Assembly (NCBI RefSeq): GCF_900604485.1
Contig: NZ_UWOP01000001.1
Span: 191,001-255,000, forward strand
Reading direction: 5' to 3'
DNA: 64,000 nt
Source of the DNA: Enterococcus mediterraneensis
Lineage (GTDB): Bacteria; Bacillota; Bacilli; Lactobacillales; Enterococcaceae
The notes beneath the pieces were generated by a model. That model was not told the DNA's origin and did not search any database. It saw nothing but the letters and a program-made list of their open reading frames with translations. Positions 1 to 8,139 of the stretch are shown one piece after another. Positions within the stretch are counted from its first letter, which is position 1, and the number at the start of each line of letters is the position of its first letter. The position numbers were made by a program, and so were the translations under genes.

Positions 1-1303
1 GTTTTCGTTGGGAAAGCTCCATCACTGCACCTACGTAATCGTTTGGTACCATGATCTGAGCTTTAACGTAAGGCTCTTCCACGCTTTCAATAGTCACAGG
101 TTCCGGAAAATCTGCTGGGTTATCGACTACAACTTGAGTGCCGTCTGTTTTGTTCACATGATAGATAACCGATGGCGCAGTGGTAATCAATTCCAGATTG
201 AATTCTCGTTCCAAGCGTTCTTGGACTACATCCATGTGCAATAGGCCTAAAAATCCGCAACGGAAACCAAAGCCCAACGCTTGGGATGTTTCTGGTTCAA
301 ATTGCAAAGCAGCATCGTTCAATTGTAATTTTTCCAACGCTTCTCGCAAATCATTGTATCGTGACGTATCGATCGGATACAATCCGCAGAAAACCATTGG
401 ATTCATTTTACGGTACCCGTGCAGTGCTTCAGCGGCAGGATTATTCGCCAATGTGACGGTATCCCCTACTTGCGTGTCTTGAACGGTTTTGATAGCTGCG
501 GTGATATAACCAACATCTCCCACCATCAAATAATCCCGTTGAATCGCTTTTGGTGAAAAGACACCGACTTCTGTAACATCAAAGGTTTTGCCGTTGCTCA
601 TCAATTGGATCTTATCTCCGGGACGGACAACACCGTCCATGATCCGAACATTCAGCACGACACCGCGGTAAGAGTCATAGACAGAGTCAAAGATCAATGC
701 TTTTAACGGCGCCTCTAAATCTCCCGTTGGTTCTGGAACGTATTCTACGATTTGTTCCAAGATTTCTTCGATCCCGATTCCAGATTTTGCACTGGCCAAT
801 ACCGCTTCGCTGGCATCGATTCCGATCACGTCTTCGATCTCTTTACGGACACGTTCAGGATCAGCGGCCGGCAAATCGATTTTGTTGATAACTGGCAAGA
901 TCTCCAAATCATTGTCTAATGCTAAGTAAACATTCGCCAATGTTTGAGCTTCGATCCCTTGCGCCGCATCCACGACTAGGATCGCTCCTTCACAAGCGGC
1001 AAGACTTCGCGAAACTTCATAGGTAAAGTCCACGTGCCCCGGTGTATCGATCAGATGAAAGATGTATGTTTCGCCATCTTTGGCTGTATAATTCAATTCT
1101 ACGGCATTCAACTTAATTGTGATTCCGCGTTCTCGTTCAAGATCCATGGAATCCAGCAATTGATTTTGCATTTCACGGGAAGTAACTGTGTGAGTTTGTT
1201 CCAAGATCCGGTCCGCTAATGTGGATTTCCCATGGTCGATATGGGCAATAATGGAAAAATTCCGGATTTTCTCACGTCTTTTCTTCATTTCTTCTATATT
1301 CAT
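1..1303 (-). CDS. lepA: Elongation factor 4 (LepA), 3' end beyond window
   Basis: Translational GTPase that back-translocates or remodels stalled ribosomes; it acts on the 70S ribosome in the cytoplasm. The translated N-terminus reads [16 protein letters not shown] followed by [12 protein letters not shown], the P-loop of LepA, then the switch II region DTPGHVDF and the NKID guanine-specificity motif. About 434 of the usual ~610 residues are present; the C-terminal domain lies left of base 1. I chose the ATG at 1303 because GAGG sits 6 bases upstream; an in-frame ATG four codons earlier (1315) has no clear ribosome binding site. It is divergent from the deoxyribosyltransferase gene at 1520. 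The identification is very secure. Confidence 0.96.
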   Translation of the reverse strand, partial: MNIEEMKKRREKIRNFSIIAHIDHGKSTLADRILEQTHTVTSREMQNQLLDSMDLERERGITIKLNAVELNYTAKDGETYIFHLIDTPGHVDFTYEVSRSLAACEGAILVVDAAQGIEAQTLANVYLALDNDLEILPVINKIDLPAADPERVRKEIEDVIGIDASEAVLASAKSGIGIEEILEQIVEYVPEPTGDLEAPLKALIFDSVYDSYRGVVLNVRIMDGVVRPGDKIQLMSNGKTFDVTEVGVFSPKAIQRDYLMVGDVGYITAAIKTVQDTQVGDTVTLANNPAAEALHGYRKMNPMVFCGLYPIDTSRYNDLREALEKLQLNDAALQFEPETSQALGFGFRCGFLGLLHMDVVQERLEREFNLELITTAPSVIYHVNKTDGTQVVVDNPADFPEPVTIESVEEPYVKAQIMVPNDYVGAVMELSQRK

Positions 1304-1519
1304 GCGTTTCCTCATTTCTTTTAATCAACTTCTTTATTATACCAACGAAAGCTGTAGATTTAAAGACTTTTCCAAACCGCGAGCAAAAACGCCTCGTGTT
1401 TGATATACTGATAACTGTAAAATCTGATTTGCCTTTCATCCCTACGAAATGACCGAAATGATTTATTCGCTGATTTTTTAGGATAAACTTGAAAAGCAAA
1501 AAATAATGGAGTGATTTAT

Positions 1520-2011
1520 ATGAAAACTTATTTTGCCGCACCGATGTTTGCCAAAAGCGATTTGCTTTACAACGCTAGTTTGGTGACAGAGCTAAGGTCA
1601 AAATATCCTGAACTTGAAATCTACCTGCCGCAAGAAAATGAAGCGATCAACGATAAAAATGCTTATGCCGACAGCAAAATGATCGCTTTGGCTGATACGG
1701 AAAAGGTTTTAGAAAGCGAATTGATGATCGCGTTGTTAGATGGTTTGTCCATCGATGCCGGGGTCGCATCAGAGATCGGGGTCGCTTATGCTAAGAATAT
1801 TCCTGTCTTGGCGTTATATACTGACAGTCGTCAACAAGGCGGCACAAATCAGAAAAAATTGGATGCATTAAGCCAAGTCGGTGAAAATCAATTCCATTAT
1901 ATCAATCTCTATACTGTAGGATTAGTAAAACTAAATGGTCAATTATTTGCGACAGAAGAAGAACTTTTCCAAGGGATTTCTGATTTTCTAGAAAGGAATC
2001 CAGAGCAATGA
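1520..2011 (+). CDS. Nucleoside 2-deoxyribosyltransferase family protein
   Basis: 163-residue protein of the nucleoside 2-deoxyribosyltransferase family (PF05014), which exchanges the base of deoxynucleosides in purine/pyrimidine salvage. The family pattern is visible: start KTYFAAPMF, a DxLSIDAGVASEIGVAYA segment containing the glutamate that acts as catalytic nucleophile in the family, and the following VLALYTDSR strand. GGAG eight bases upstream selects the ATG at 1520 rather than the GTG at 1511. It overlaps the next gene by four bases (ATGA), so the two are probably cotranslated. Some homologues are nucleotide hydrolases, so the exact substrate is open. Confidence 0.85.
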   Translation: MKTYFAAPMFAKSDLLYNASLVTELRSKYPELEIYLPQENEAINDKNAYADSKMIALADTEKVLESELMIALLDGLSIDAGVASEIGVAYAKNIPVLALYTDSRQQGGTNQKKLDALSQVGENQFHYINLYTVGLVKLNGQLFATEEELFQGISDFLERNPEQ

Positions 2012-2700
2012 GTCTTTCTTACCGCAAAATCCAGTTAGCTATGACTGTATTGGGCATCGGCATCTTGATATACAATATCTGGGAATTAGTTACAGGCCGC
2101 TTTCCACAAAATCAGGCAATCGTTTTTATCATTGAATGTCTGTTAGGTATCCTTCTGATCTACTTGCCGGAGATGCTTTACAAAGTGATCAAGATCCGTA
2201 TTCCTGAAGCCACTGTTTATTTTTATTGGTTCTTCCTTTTGATTTCTGTCTTTCTTGGGACTTGCCTGCATCTGATTTTGATCGTCAACTTTTGGGACAA
2301 AATCCTGCACACCGTCAGTCCGATGGTTCTGACAGCGATCGGTTATGGATTGATCGGTCTTTTCTTAGGTAGCACCGACACGAAAAAAGTCTCGCCTTGG
2401 CTTTTTCTACTGTTCGGCTTTGCATTTGCCGGTCTTTGTGGGGTTCTTTGGGAATTTTGGGAATTTGCCTGCGATCAATTCGGCGCAATGAATCTTCAGC
2501 GGTATGAAACAATGTCCGGCAAACCATTTATCGGACGGAGTGCACTGATGGATACGATGGGTGATCTGTTCACCAATACATTGGGCGCATTGATCATGTC
2601 CGTCTTCGCGGCGATCCAAAGTAGAGGAAACACGGCTTACTTCCTCTCCTATCGCTTACAAAAAATGCCTGAGAAAGAACGGGCACCTAAAAAACTGTAA
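2008..2700 (+). CDS. DUF2238-type integral membrane protein
   Basis: 230 residues with about six hydrophobic segments. It resembles the YjdF/DUF2238 (PF09997) membrane family: the conserved WDKILHTVSP segment, the EFWEF motif and a late DTMGDLFTN motif are all visible. These acidic and histidine residues near the membrane suggest metal or small-ligand binding, but no function is established. Translation is coupled to the upstream deoxyribosyltransferase (ATGA overlap). The operon ends at a bidirectional hairpin terminator at 2741-2811. Confidence 0.7.
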   Translation: MSLSYRKIQLAMTVLGIGILIYNIWELVTGRFPQNQAIVFIIECLLGILLIYLPEMLYKVIKIRIPEATVYFYWFFLLISVFLGTCLHLILIVNFWDKILHTVSPMVLTAIGYGLIGLFLGSTDTKKVSPWLFLLFGFAFAGLCGVLWEFWEFACDQFGAMNLQRYETMSGKPFIGRSALMDTMGDLFTNTLGALIMSVFAAIQSRGNTAYFLSYRLQKMPEKERAPKKL

Positions 2701-2740
2701 TTTTTCGATCGTATCTCTAGAAAAATCAACAGACAATACA

Positions 2741-2811
2741 AAATGATCTCAATGAAAAAATGCGTTTTTGCGATTTTCCAGCAGAAAAGCTTTTCGTTGA
2801 GATCATTTTTT
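2741..2811. terminator. Bidirectional intrinsic terminator
   Basis: Arms AAATGATCTCAATGAAAA and TTTTCGTTGAGATCATTT form a long stem with a T-run on the plus side and an A-run on the other. It lies between the convergent genes ending at 2700 and 2828. Confidence 0.85.
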
Positions 2812-2827
2812 CTTTCCGCATTCATCC

Positions 2828-3481
2828 TTACCTTGGTAAAAAAGCTGCGATTTTTTCATGCAGCAAAGTATCAGGATTGATGCACAAGATTGGGGTAGTT
2901 TCCTGATATTCCTTTAAAAAATATGGAAAATGGGTACAGCCGATCAAAATGGCTTCTACTTTATTTTTCTTAAAATAATCTGTTGTTTCCAGCAATCCAA
3001 AATCTTCAACGATCTCTTTTGGCGGTCGCTGATTTTCAACAGCCTTTACCCAAGAAAGGTTGGTGATACTGTAAACTTCCGCTGTCGGATTTGTTTGGAC
3101 CAATACCGTTTCGATCCCTGCCGCTCCTTGGGCATTTGCCGCCAGTACACCGATTCGTTCATAATCTGGGGCTATTTCGCGGTAGATTTGAAAGGGCGTG
3201 ATGATCGGCAAAGCAAATTCTTCGGACAATCGATCAAAATCAAATGACCCGCTGAGAGAGTTGCAATACACCAGCAGTAGATCAGTTCCTTGTTGGATCA
3301 GTTCCGCTAGTTTTTTTCTAAGAAATGCTTCTCTTTTTTCATAGGGTTGTGTTTGAAAAAAGGTTTGTTCACTTGGATTTTTTGAAACGGGGGCTAGAAT
3401 GAGTTCTGCATCCAGATCATCGATCAACGCCGCCCCCATTTGCGTATCGATCGGCGTTCCCGCCATGATTGCTATTTCCAT
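2828..3481 (-). CDS. Aspartate/glutamate racemase family protein
   Basis: 217-residue member of the Asp/Glu racemase superfamily. The two catalytic cysteines are visible in VYCNSLSGSFDF (first half) and IGCTHFPYF (second half), the paired thiols that deprotonate and reprotonate the amino acid in this family. The N-terminus MEIAIMAGTPIDTQMG lacks the DSGVGG signature of cell-wall MurI, so this is probably a paralogue with another amino acid substrate. The ATG at 3481 begins the conserved first strand; an upstream in-frame extension of 18 codons looks non-homologous. Monocistronic, between two terminators. Confidence 0.8.
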   Translation of the reverse strand: MEIAIMAGTPIDTQMGAALIDDLDAELILAPVSKNPSEQTFFQTQPYEKREAFLRKKLAELIQQGTDLLLVYCNSLSGSFDFDRLSEEFALPIITPFQIYREIAPDYERIGVLAANAQGAAGIETVLVQTNPTAEVYSITNLSWVKAVENQRPPKEIVEDFGLLETTDYFKKNKVEAILIGCTHFPYFLKEYQETTPILCINPDTLLHEKIAAFLPR

Positions 3482-3540
3482 GTTGTTCCCTACTTTCTTT
3501 TGCTCATTATACACTGTTTTCAAAAAATTCTGCACAAAAA

Positions 3541-3593
3541 AAGACAGCTGGTTTCGGTATCATCTGATAACATCGAAACTGGCTGTCTTTTTT
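3541..3593 (-). terminator. Terminator of the transporter-oxidoreductase operon
   Basis: A long stem closes with AAGACAGC / GGCTGTCTT and ends in a T-run on the minus strand (A-run at 3534-3542). It follows the minus-strand gene ending at 3613. Confidence 0.85.
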
Positions 3594-3612
3594 AATATAT
3601 TGCGCAGGATCG

Positions 3613-4080
3613 CTAATGATAAGGGATCTCTACCAACGTTGTTTGTGTGTCAGGAGTGGCAGAAGCATCTGTCAGATAGTACTCATAACTTTCATGGAGA
3701 AACTGATGTCCGGTCTTTTTGATCTCTTCGATCATCAATGAATAGACTAAAGGCAGGTCTTCATCATTTCCGACAAAAGTTCCTTGAAGTGCTTGGTAGC
3801 CGGCTTTTTGATAGCACAAAATATCTTCTGTATCTTGGACTTCGCGATCGATAGGGATACCGATTTCTAGCGTGATCGGTGTCGCTGTAACATTGCCGCT
3901 ATCATCCAATTTTTTAAAGGAAACAAAGGGCAGACCATTGATATGCCCTTGCTGTTGTTCAATGTGATCGGCTAATCTCGTGAATCCTTCTCCGATCCAA
4001 TGGAACAATTCAGCGTTTGAGACTTCTTTCAAAATCGACACGACCAACTGTGGATCTTTTTTGATCTTGAGTACCTCCAT
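3613..4080 (-). CDS. GyrI-like small-molecule-binding protein
   Basis: 155 residues that look like a stand-alone GyrI-like / AraC effector-binding (SOUL-type) domain. The fold pattern is visible in GLPFVSFKKLDDSGNV, TPITLEIGIPIDREV, ALQGTFVGNDEDLPLVYSLMIEEIKKTG and a late HESYEYYLTD segment; no DNA-binding domain is present. Such proteins bind xenobiotic or cyclopropanoid ligands or serve as ligand sinks. It is the last gene of the operon that starts with the fused ABC permease at 7919, 14 bases downstream of the oxidoreductase gene. A link to thiol metabolism is inferred from neighbours only. Confidence 0.75.
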   Translation of the reverse strand: MEVLKIKKDPQLVVSILKEVSNAELFHWIGEGFTRLADHIEQQQGHINGLPFVSFKKLDDSGNVTATPITLEIGIPIDREVQDTEDILCYQKAGYQALQGTFVGNDEDLPLVYSLMIEEIKKTGHQFLHESYEYYLTDASATPDTQTTLVEIPYH

Positions 4081-4094
4081 GTATTCTCCTCCTT

Positions 4095-5420
4095 TTACAA
4101 TAAGTATGACAAGTCACTAGCAGTCGTTGGATAGCCCATAATAAAACGTTTGATTTCTGCGGCATTTATTTTTTTATCGATGGCTATCGCCAACAGATTG
4201 ATCAGCTCATCTGCGTGACCGCTCAATGTGGTTGCGCCTACCAATTGTTTGTTTTCAAAAATCAGTTTAGCTTTCGCTACCGGTTCATTTACGCGATGAT
4301 AGGTAAACCAGCTGGTAAGATCTTTTTCTCTGATGGTATATTTTTCTGGATGTTCAACGGCTTCTTTAGCGGTCACCCCGACTTGCGCCAGCTTAGGACT
4401 GCCGAAAACGATCGTTGGGATCGATGGATAATGGATAGCTTCTCCAATCTTATCCATTGCTTTCACCACATAGTTTGCTTCATATGTCGAAACCGGCGTC
4501 AATTTAGGGATCCTTTTTGCTAAAACATCTCCACTGGCGAAAATCGTCGGTACGGAAGTTTGTAAGAATTCGTTGACAATGATTCCGTGTTTGTCATAGG
4601 CCACACCGGCATTTTCCAATTGCAGTGTTTCAACATTCGGGATACGTCCGGTGGCACAAATCACTAGATCGACCTCTTTTTCAAAGCCTTGACCTTGCAA
4701 TTGATAGCTGTCGTCTGAATTTTTCGTGATCTTTTGCAGATCGACATTAAAATCTAATTGGACGCCTCGTTCTTTCAACTGCTCCATCAATTCACCCACT
4801 AGATCTTTATCAAATGCTTTCAACGGCTGATCATTATGATGGATGATAGAAACTTCTGCGCCAGCTGCTTGTGCGATGGTTGCCAATTCGATAGAGACAT
4901 AGCCGGCACCTACAAAAGCGATTCGTTTTGGTAATACGTCTAAATCAAGAAAATCCGTACTTGTTTTGAAAAATTCTTTTCCTTCGATATCTAAAATCAT
5001 TGGTCGTTGTCCTGTCGCGATCAAAAATTGTTTTGATTGGATCACTGTTTCGCCTACTTGAAGCTGATGGGCGTCTAAAAAGCGGGCTGACCCGACTAGT
5101 GTTTCGATACCTGATTTTTGCAAGGAATCTTGTCTTGACTGAGGTACCGGTTCTGTAAATGTCCGTTTGAAGGCCATCAACTCACTCCACTGGATATCTG
5201 GTGAAGCGGCAAATCCTTTTTCTTTCAGCTGATCGACATGATCTTTTGCTTCGACAGCGGCAATCAATACCTTTTTGGGATCACAGCCCCGGTTAGGACA
5301 CGTCCCGCCCCAAAGATCATTTTCAACAATCGCCACAGTTTTCCCTGATTTTTTCAAACCAAATGCGGCACTAAGACCGGCAACTCCTGAACCAATAACA
5401 ACTGCATCAAATTTTTTCAT
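4095..5420 (-). CDS. Pyridine nucleotide-disulfide oxidoreductase, atypical active site
   Basis: 441-residue FAD/NAD(P)H protein. The N-terminal FAD motif GSGVAGLSAAFGL, the redox-active CPNRGCDPKK (CxxxxC), the NAD(P) motif GAGYVSIELA and the second FAD motif IFASGDVL are all present. The protein has the length of glutathione reductases and dihydrolipoamide dehydrogenases. The C-terminus reads GYPTTASDL where those enzymes have HPTxSE, so the catalytic base histidine appears replaced by tyrosine and the glutamate is shifted or lost. It overlaps the upstream ATPase gene by 14 bases and is therefore translationally coupled to the transporter. A role in reducing an imported thiol disulfide is a hypothesis. 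Confidence 0.85.
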   Translation of the reverse strand: MKKFDAVVIGSGVAGLSAAFGLKKSGKTVAIVENDLWGGTCPNRGCDPKKVLIAAVEAKDHVDQLKEKGFAASPDIQWSELMAFKRTFTEPVPQSRQDSLQKSGIETLVGSARFLDAHQLQVGETVIQSKQFLIATGQRPMILDIEGKEFFKTSTDFLDLDVLPKRIAFVGAGYVSIELATIAQAAGAEVSIIHHNDQPLKAFDKDLVGELMEQLKERGVQLDFNVDLQKITKNSDDSYQLQGQGFEKEVDLVICATGRIPNVETLQLENAGVAYDKHGIIVNEFLQTSVPTIFASGDVLAKRIPKLTPVSTYEANYVVKAMDKIGEAIHYPSIPTIVFGSPKLAQVGVTAKEAVEHPEKYTIREKDLTSWFTYHRVNEPVAKAKLIFENKQLVGATTLSGHADELINLLAIAIDKKINAAEIKRFIMGYPTTASDLSYLL

Positions 5421-6381
5421 TACTTTTATTCTCCTTTCGACTTAGAAAAGCAAAAACATCTTGTCTGGTTATCTCACCAAATGGATGATGATTTTTCTCA
5501 ATGATTACATGCGGATGTTGCGCCAGCAATGAATAGATTTCTCCCAAACTGGTTTCTTCTGTCACGGTTTTTGCCTGTGGATCAGTGACTTCTTTCTGGT
5601 AAAAGCCGGTATTTATCAAGTGTTTGACAGTAAACAGAGAAGTGTCGTTGTCGCCTGTCTCTTCGAAAAAGGTTTCGATAAATTTTGTTTTTGGTTCTGC
5701 GAGGATTTTTTCCGGTGTATCGCATTGAATCAGGCGGCCATCTTTCATCACCGCGATCCGATCCCCTAATTTGAGAGCTTCTTTCATATTATGAGTCACG
5801 AAAACGATGGTCGTTCCCAACTCCTTATGAATACGTAAAACCAGTTCTTGCAGCGAATTTCGAGAAATCGGGTCCAACGCGCTGAAAGGTTCATCCATCA
5901 AGATGACTTCGGGATTGGCGGCGATTGCTCGCAAAATACCGATCCGCTGCTGCTCCCCTCCAGAAAGCTCACGTGGCAGGCGATCACGGTATTGTTCCGG
6001 ATCTAAATTGACCAGCTTCAATAAACGATCAACGTTATCTTTACGTTTTTCTTTCTCCCAACCCAGCATTTCAGGGATCACTTCGATATTTTGTTTGACT
6101 GTCATCGTTGGAAACAATGCGATCTGTTGCAGGACGTAGCCCATCTCCCAACGCATTTTCTGCAGATTGTAATCCTTGATCCGCTTGCCCTTAAAATAGA
6201 CATTGCCGTCTGTCGGGACAGTCAGACCGTTGATCATTTTTAGCGTTGTTGTTTTTCCGCTTCCGGAAGGCCCTACAAGGACGAATATCTCACCTCTTTC
6301 GATAGTGAAACTCAACTGATCAATGACCAATTTATCTTGAAATTTTTTCTGTACATCTTTGAATGCGATGATTTCGGTCAT
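5407..6381 (-). CDS. ABC transporter ATPase, OpuCA/EgtV type
   Basis: 324-residue ATPase of the osmoprotectant (OpuCA/ProV) subfamily. Walker A is GPSGSGKTT, the Q-loop is VLQQIALFP, the signature is LSGGEQQR, Walker B is VILMDEP and the switch histidine is in FVTHNM. A C-terminal extension of about 85 residues resembles a degenerate CBS region (TSLGEIYSLLAQHPHVIIEKN). It would energise the fused permease/binding protein encoded just upstream (four-base overlap). Family members import betaine, choline or carnitine, or ergothioneine in the EgtUV branch. The linked oxidoreductase favours the last, but sequence alone does not decide. Confidence 0.88.
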   Translation of the reverse strand: MTEIIAFKDVQKKFQDKLVIDQLSFTIERGEIFVLVGPSGSGKTTTLKMINGLTVPTDGNVYFKGKRIKDYNLQKMRWEMGYVLQQIALFPTMTVKQNIEVIPEMLGWEKEKRKDNVDRLLKLVNLDPEQYRDRLPRELSGGEQQRIGILRAIAANPEVILMDEPFSALDPISRNSLQELVLRIHKELGTTIVFVTHNMKEALKLGDRIAVMKDGRLIQCDTPEKILAEPKTKFIETFFEETGDNDTSLFTVKHLINTGFYQKEVTDPQAKTVTEETSLGEIYSLLAQHPHVIIEKNHHPFGEITRQDVFAFLSRKENKSNEKI

Positions 6382-7919
6382 TTCTCTTCCCCCTTCACAA
6401 GCCCTTCTTTGACTAAAAAGTCGTGGGCAACGGCTTCCGGCTGTTTCTTTTCTACGTTGACTTGGTAATTCATTTGGATCATTTGTTCTTCCGTGATCTT
6501 TCCAGCAAGCCGGTTCAACGCCTTGACGATATCTGGGTGCGCATCAGCAAATTCCTGCCGCATCAGCGGAGCTCCTTGATAGTGCGGGAACATCTCCTGA
6601 TCGTCTTTTAGCGTTACTAAATCATACTCTAAAATCTCGCTGTCTGTAGAATAAGCGTCGATCAAGTTGATATCCCCATTGTTGATGGCTTGATAACGCA
6701 AAGCAGGCTCCATACTTTGAACGCTTGGAAACTCTAATTGATATTGCTTTTGGATTCCTTTGTAGCCGTCAGGACGATCAATAAATTCCAAGGTAAAGCC
6801 CGCTTTGACCTGATCTTGGATTTTGATCAAATCAGAGATCGTCTCGATCTGATGTTCTTCCGCAAAACTTTTTTTCATCGCCAATGCGTACGTATTTTGA
6901 TAAGCCATCGGTTCCAGAAAAGCCATTTGAAACTGCTCGAACAATAATTTTTTGGCTTCTTGATAGGTTTCTTCCGAGGAAAGAGTTTTGTCTTGATCTT
7001 TTTCCGGTACCTTCACCAGACTTTCCAGTACTGTTCCAGTAAATTCAGGATAGATATCGATCTGATCGTGCTCCAACGCGCTGAATAGAAAGCTGGTTTT
7101 CCCAAAGTTCGGTTTCAATTCCACAGTCACAGAAGGGTCCTCTTCTTCGATCAATTCTTTATACATACTGATCAAAATATCCGGTTCGGCGCCTAGTTTA
7201 CCGGCAATAGTCACCGTTGTTCCCTGCAAAGCGCCGGTTTGATAAAGAGAGATTCCACCGATCAATAAAATAAAACCAGCTAAAGTAGCGATAGTATAGC
7301 GGGGTTTCAAATTTTGCAACAGTCGGATCAAACTACTGAAAATGATCGCCAATAAAGCCGAGCTGATGGCACCGATCAGAGTCAGCATCGGTGTATTGCG
7401 ATCGATCCCTAAAAGAATAAACGTCCCTAAACCGCCGGCACCGATCAATGCAGCCAATGTCGCTGTCCCAATGATCAAAACCAGCGCCGTTCTGATACCT
7501 GAGATGATCACCGGCAAAGCGATCGGCAATTCGACTTTCAGTAAACGCCGCATCCGAGACATCCCAAATGCGACAGCGGCTTCTTCGATCGAGGGATCGA
7601 TCTCAGACAGCCCGATATACGTATTTTGAAAAATCGGCAAAAGCGCATAAATGATCAATGCGATCAGTGCCGGTGCTGTGCCGATCCCTACAAACGGAAT
7701 CAGCAATCCCAAAAGCGCCAATGAAGGGATTGTTTGTAACACACTGGTAATCTGCAAAACCACCTCGGCTGCTCTCTTATGATTTGACAGCCAGATTGCT
7801 AATGGTACAGCGATAATGATCGCGATCAGAAGCGCAATGATAGAAATAGATAAATGCTGAAAAGTGGCTGAAAGCAGCTCTTCTTTTCGTTCGGTAAGTA
7901 AATTGATAAAATCCTTCAT
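6378..7919 (-). CDS. Fused ABC permease and substrate-binding protein, OpuCB-C/EgtU type
   Basis: 513-residue fusion. Residues ~1-210 form an MetI-type permease with about six membrane helices, including the coupling segment IEEAAVAFGMSRMRRL with the EAA pattern. One further membrane helix lies around 225-245. Residues ~250-513 form a type II solute-binding domain (OpuAC-like; motif DIYPEFTGTVL), displayed outside. This architecture is shared by OpuC-like and EgtU proteins. GGAG seven bases upstream selects the ATG at 7919. A promoter (TTGTTG-17-TATACT) lies at 7948-7976. First gene of the four-gene operon; no tryptophan cage for betaine is obvious to me, but this needs a structural alignment. 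Confidence 0.88.
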   Translation of the reverse strand: MKDFINLLTERKEELLSATFQHLSISIIALLIAIIIAVPLAIWLSNHKRAAEVVLQITSVLQTIPSLALLGLLIPFVGIGTAPALIALIIYALLPIFQNTYIGLSEIDPSIEEAAVAFGMSRMRRLLKVELPIALPVIISGIRTALVLIIGTATLAALIGAGGLGTFILLGIDRNTPMLTLIGAISSALLAIIFSSLIRLLQNLKPRYTIATLAGFILLIGGISLYQTGALQGTTVTIAGKLGAEPDILISMYKELIEEEDPSVTVELKPNFGKTSFLFSALEHDQIDIYPEFTGTVLESLVKVPEKDQDKTLSSEETYQEAKKLLFEQFQMAFLEPMAYQNTYALAMKKSFAEEHQIETISDLIKIQDQVKAGFTLEFIDRPDGYKGIQKQYQLEFPSVQSMEPALRYQAINNGDINLIDAYSTDSEILEYDLVTLKDDQEMFPHYQGAPLMRQEFADAHPDIVKALNRLAGKITEEQMIQMNYQVNVEKKQPEAVAHDFLVKEGLVKGEEK

Positions 7920-7947
7920 TCGTTCTCTCCAATCAAGCTTTTCTTTA

Positions 7948-7976
7948 AGTATAAAGTAAAGAAGTTTTTGCAACAA
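7948..7976 (-). promoter_or_regulatory. Promoter of the fused permease operon
   Basis: On the minus strand TTGTTG (7976-7971) and TATACT (7953-7948) are separated by 17 bases, about 29 bases before the start codon. Confidence 0.6.
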
Positions 7977-8084
7977 AACATCCGCTTATGAACACGTAAT
8001 CAAACGTTTTTTGAAAAAATATAACCGTCGTTTTAGGATTTTTTTAGTAGTTATGTCTATCTGTCACTTTCTATCGTAAAAAAA

Positions 8085-8122
8085 AGAGGATGGCATCAAA
8101 TGATATTGATCCATCCTCTTTG
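8085..8122 (-). terminator. clpB terminator
   Basis: AAAGAGGATGG and CCATCCTCTTT form an 11-bp stem followed on the minus strand by a run of T, directly after the clpB stop codon. Confidence 0.85.
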
Positions 8123-8139
8123 AGTATTCTTTTATCCTT

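Noticed and set aside
2828-3481. Cell-wall glutamate racemase MurI
   Set aside because: Both catalytic cysteines are present but the N-terminal DSGVGG signature is missing, so only the superfamily is called.
3399-3722. Plus-strand open frame between the racemase and GyrI-like genes
   Set aside because: It crosses the operon terminator, has no ribosome binding site and is antisense to well-supported genes.
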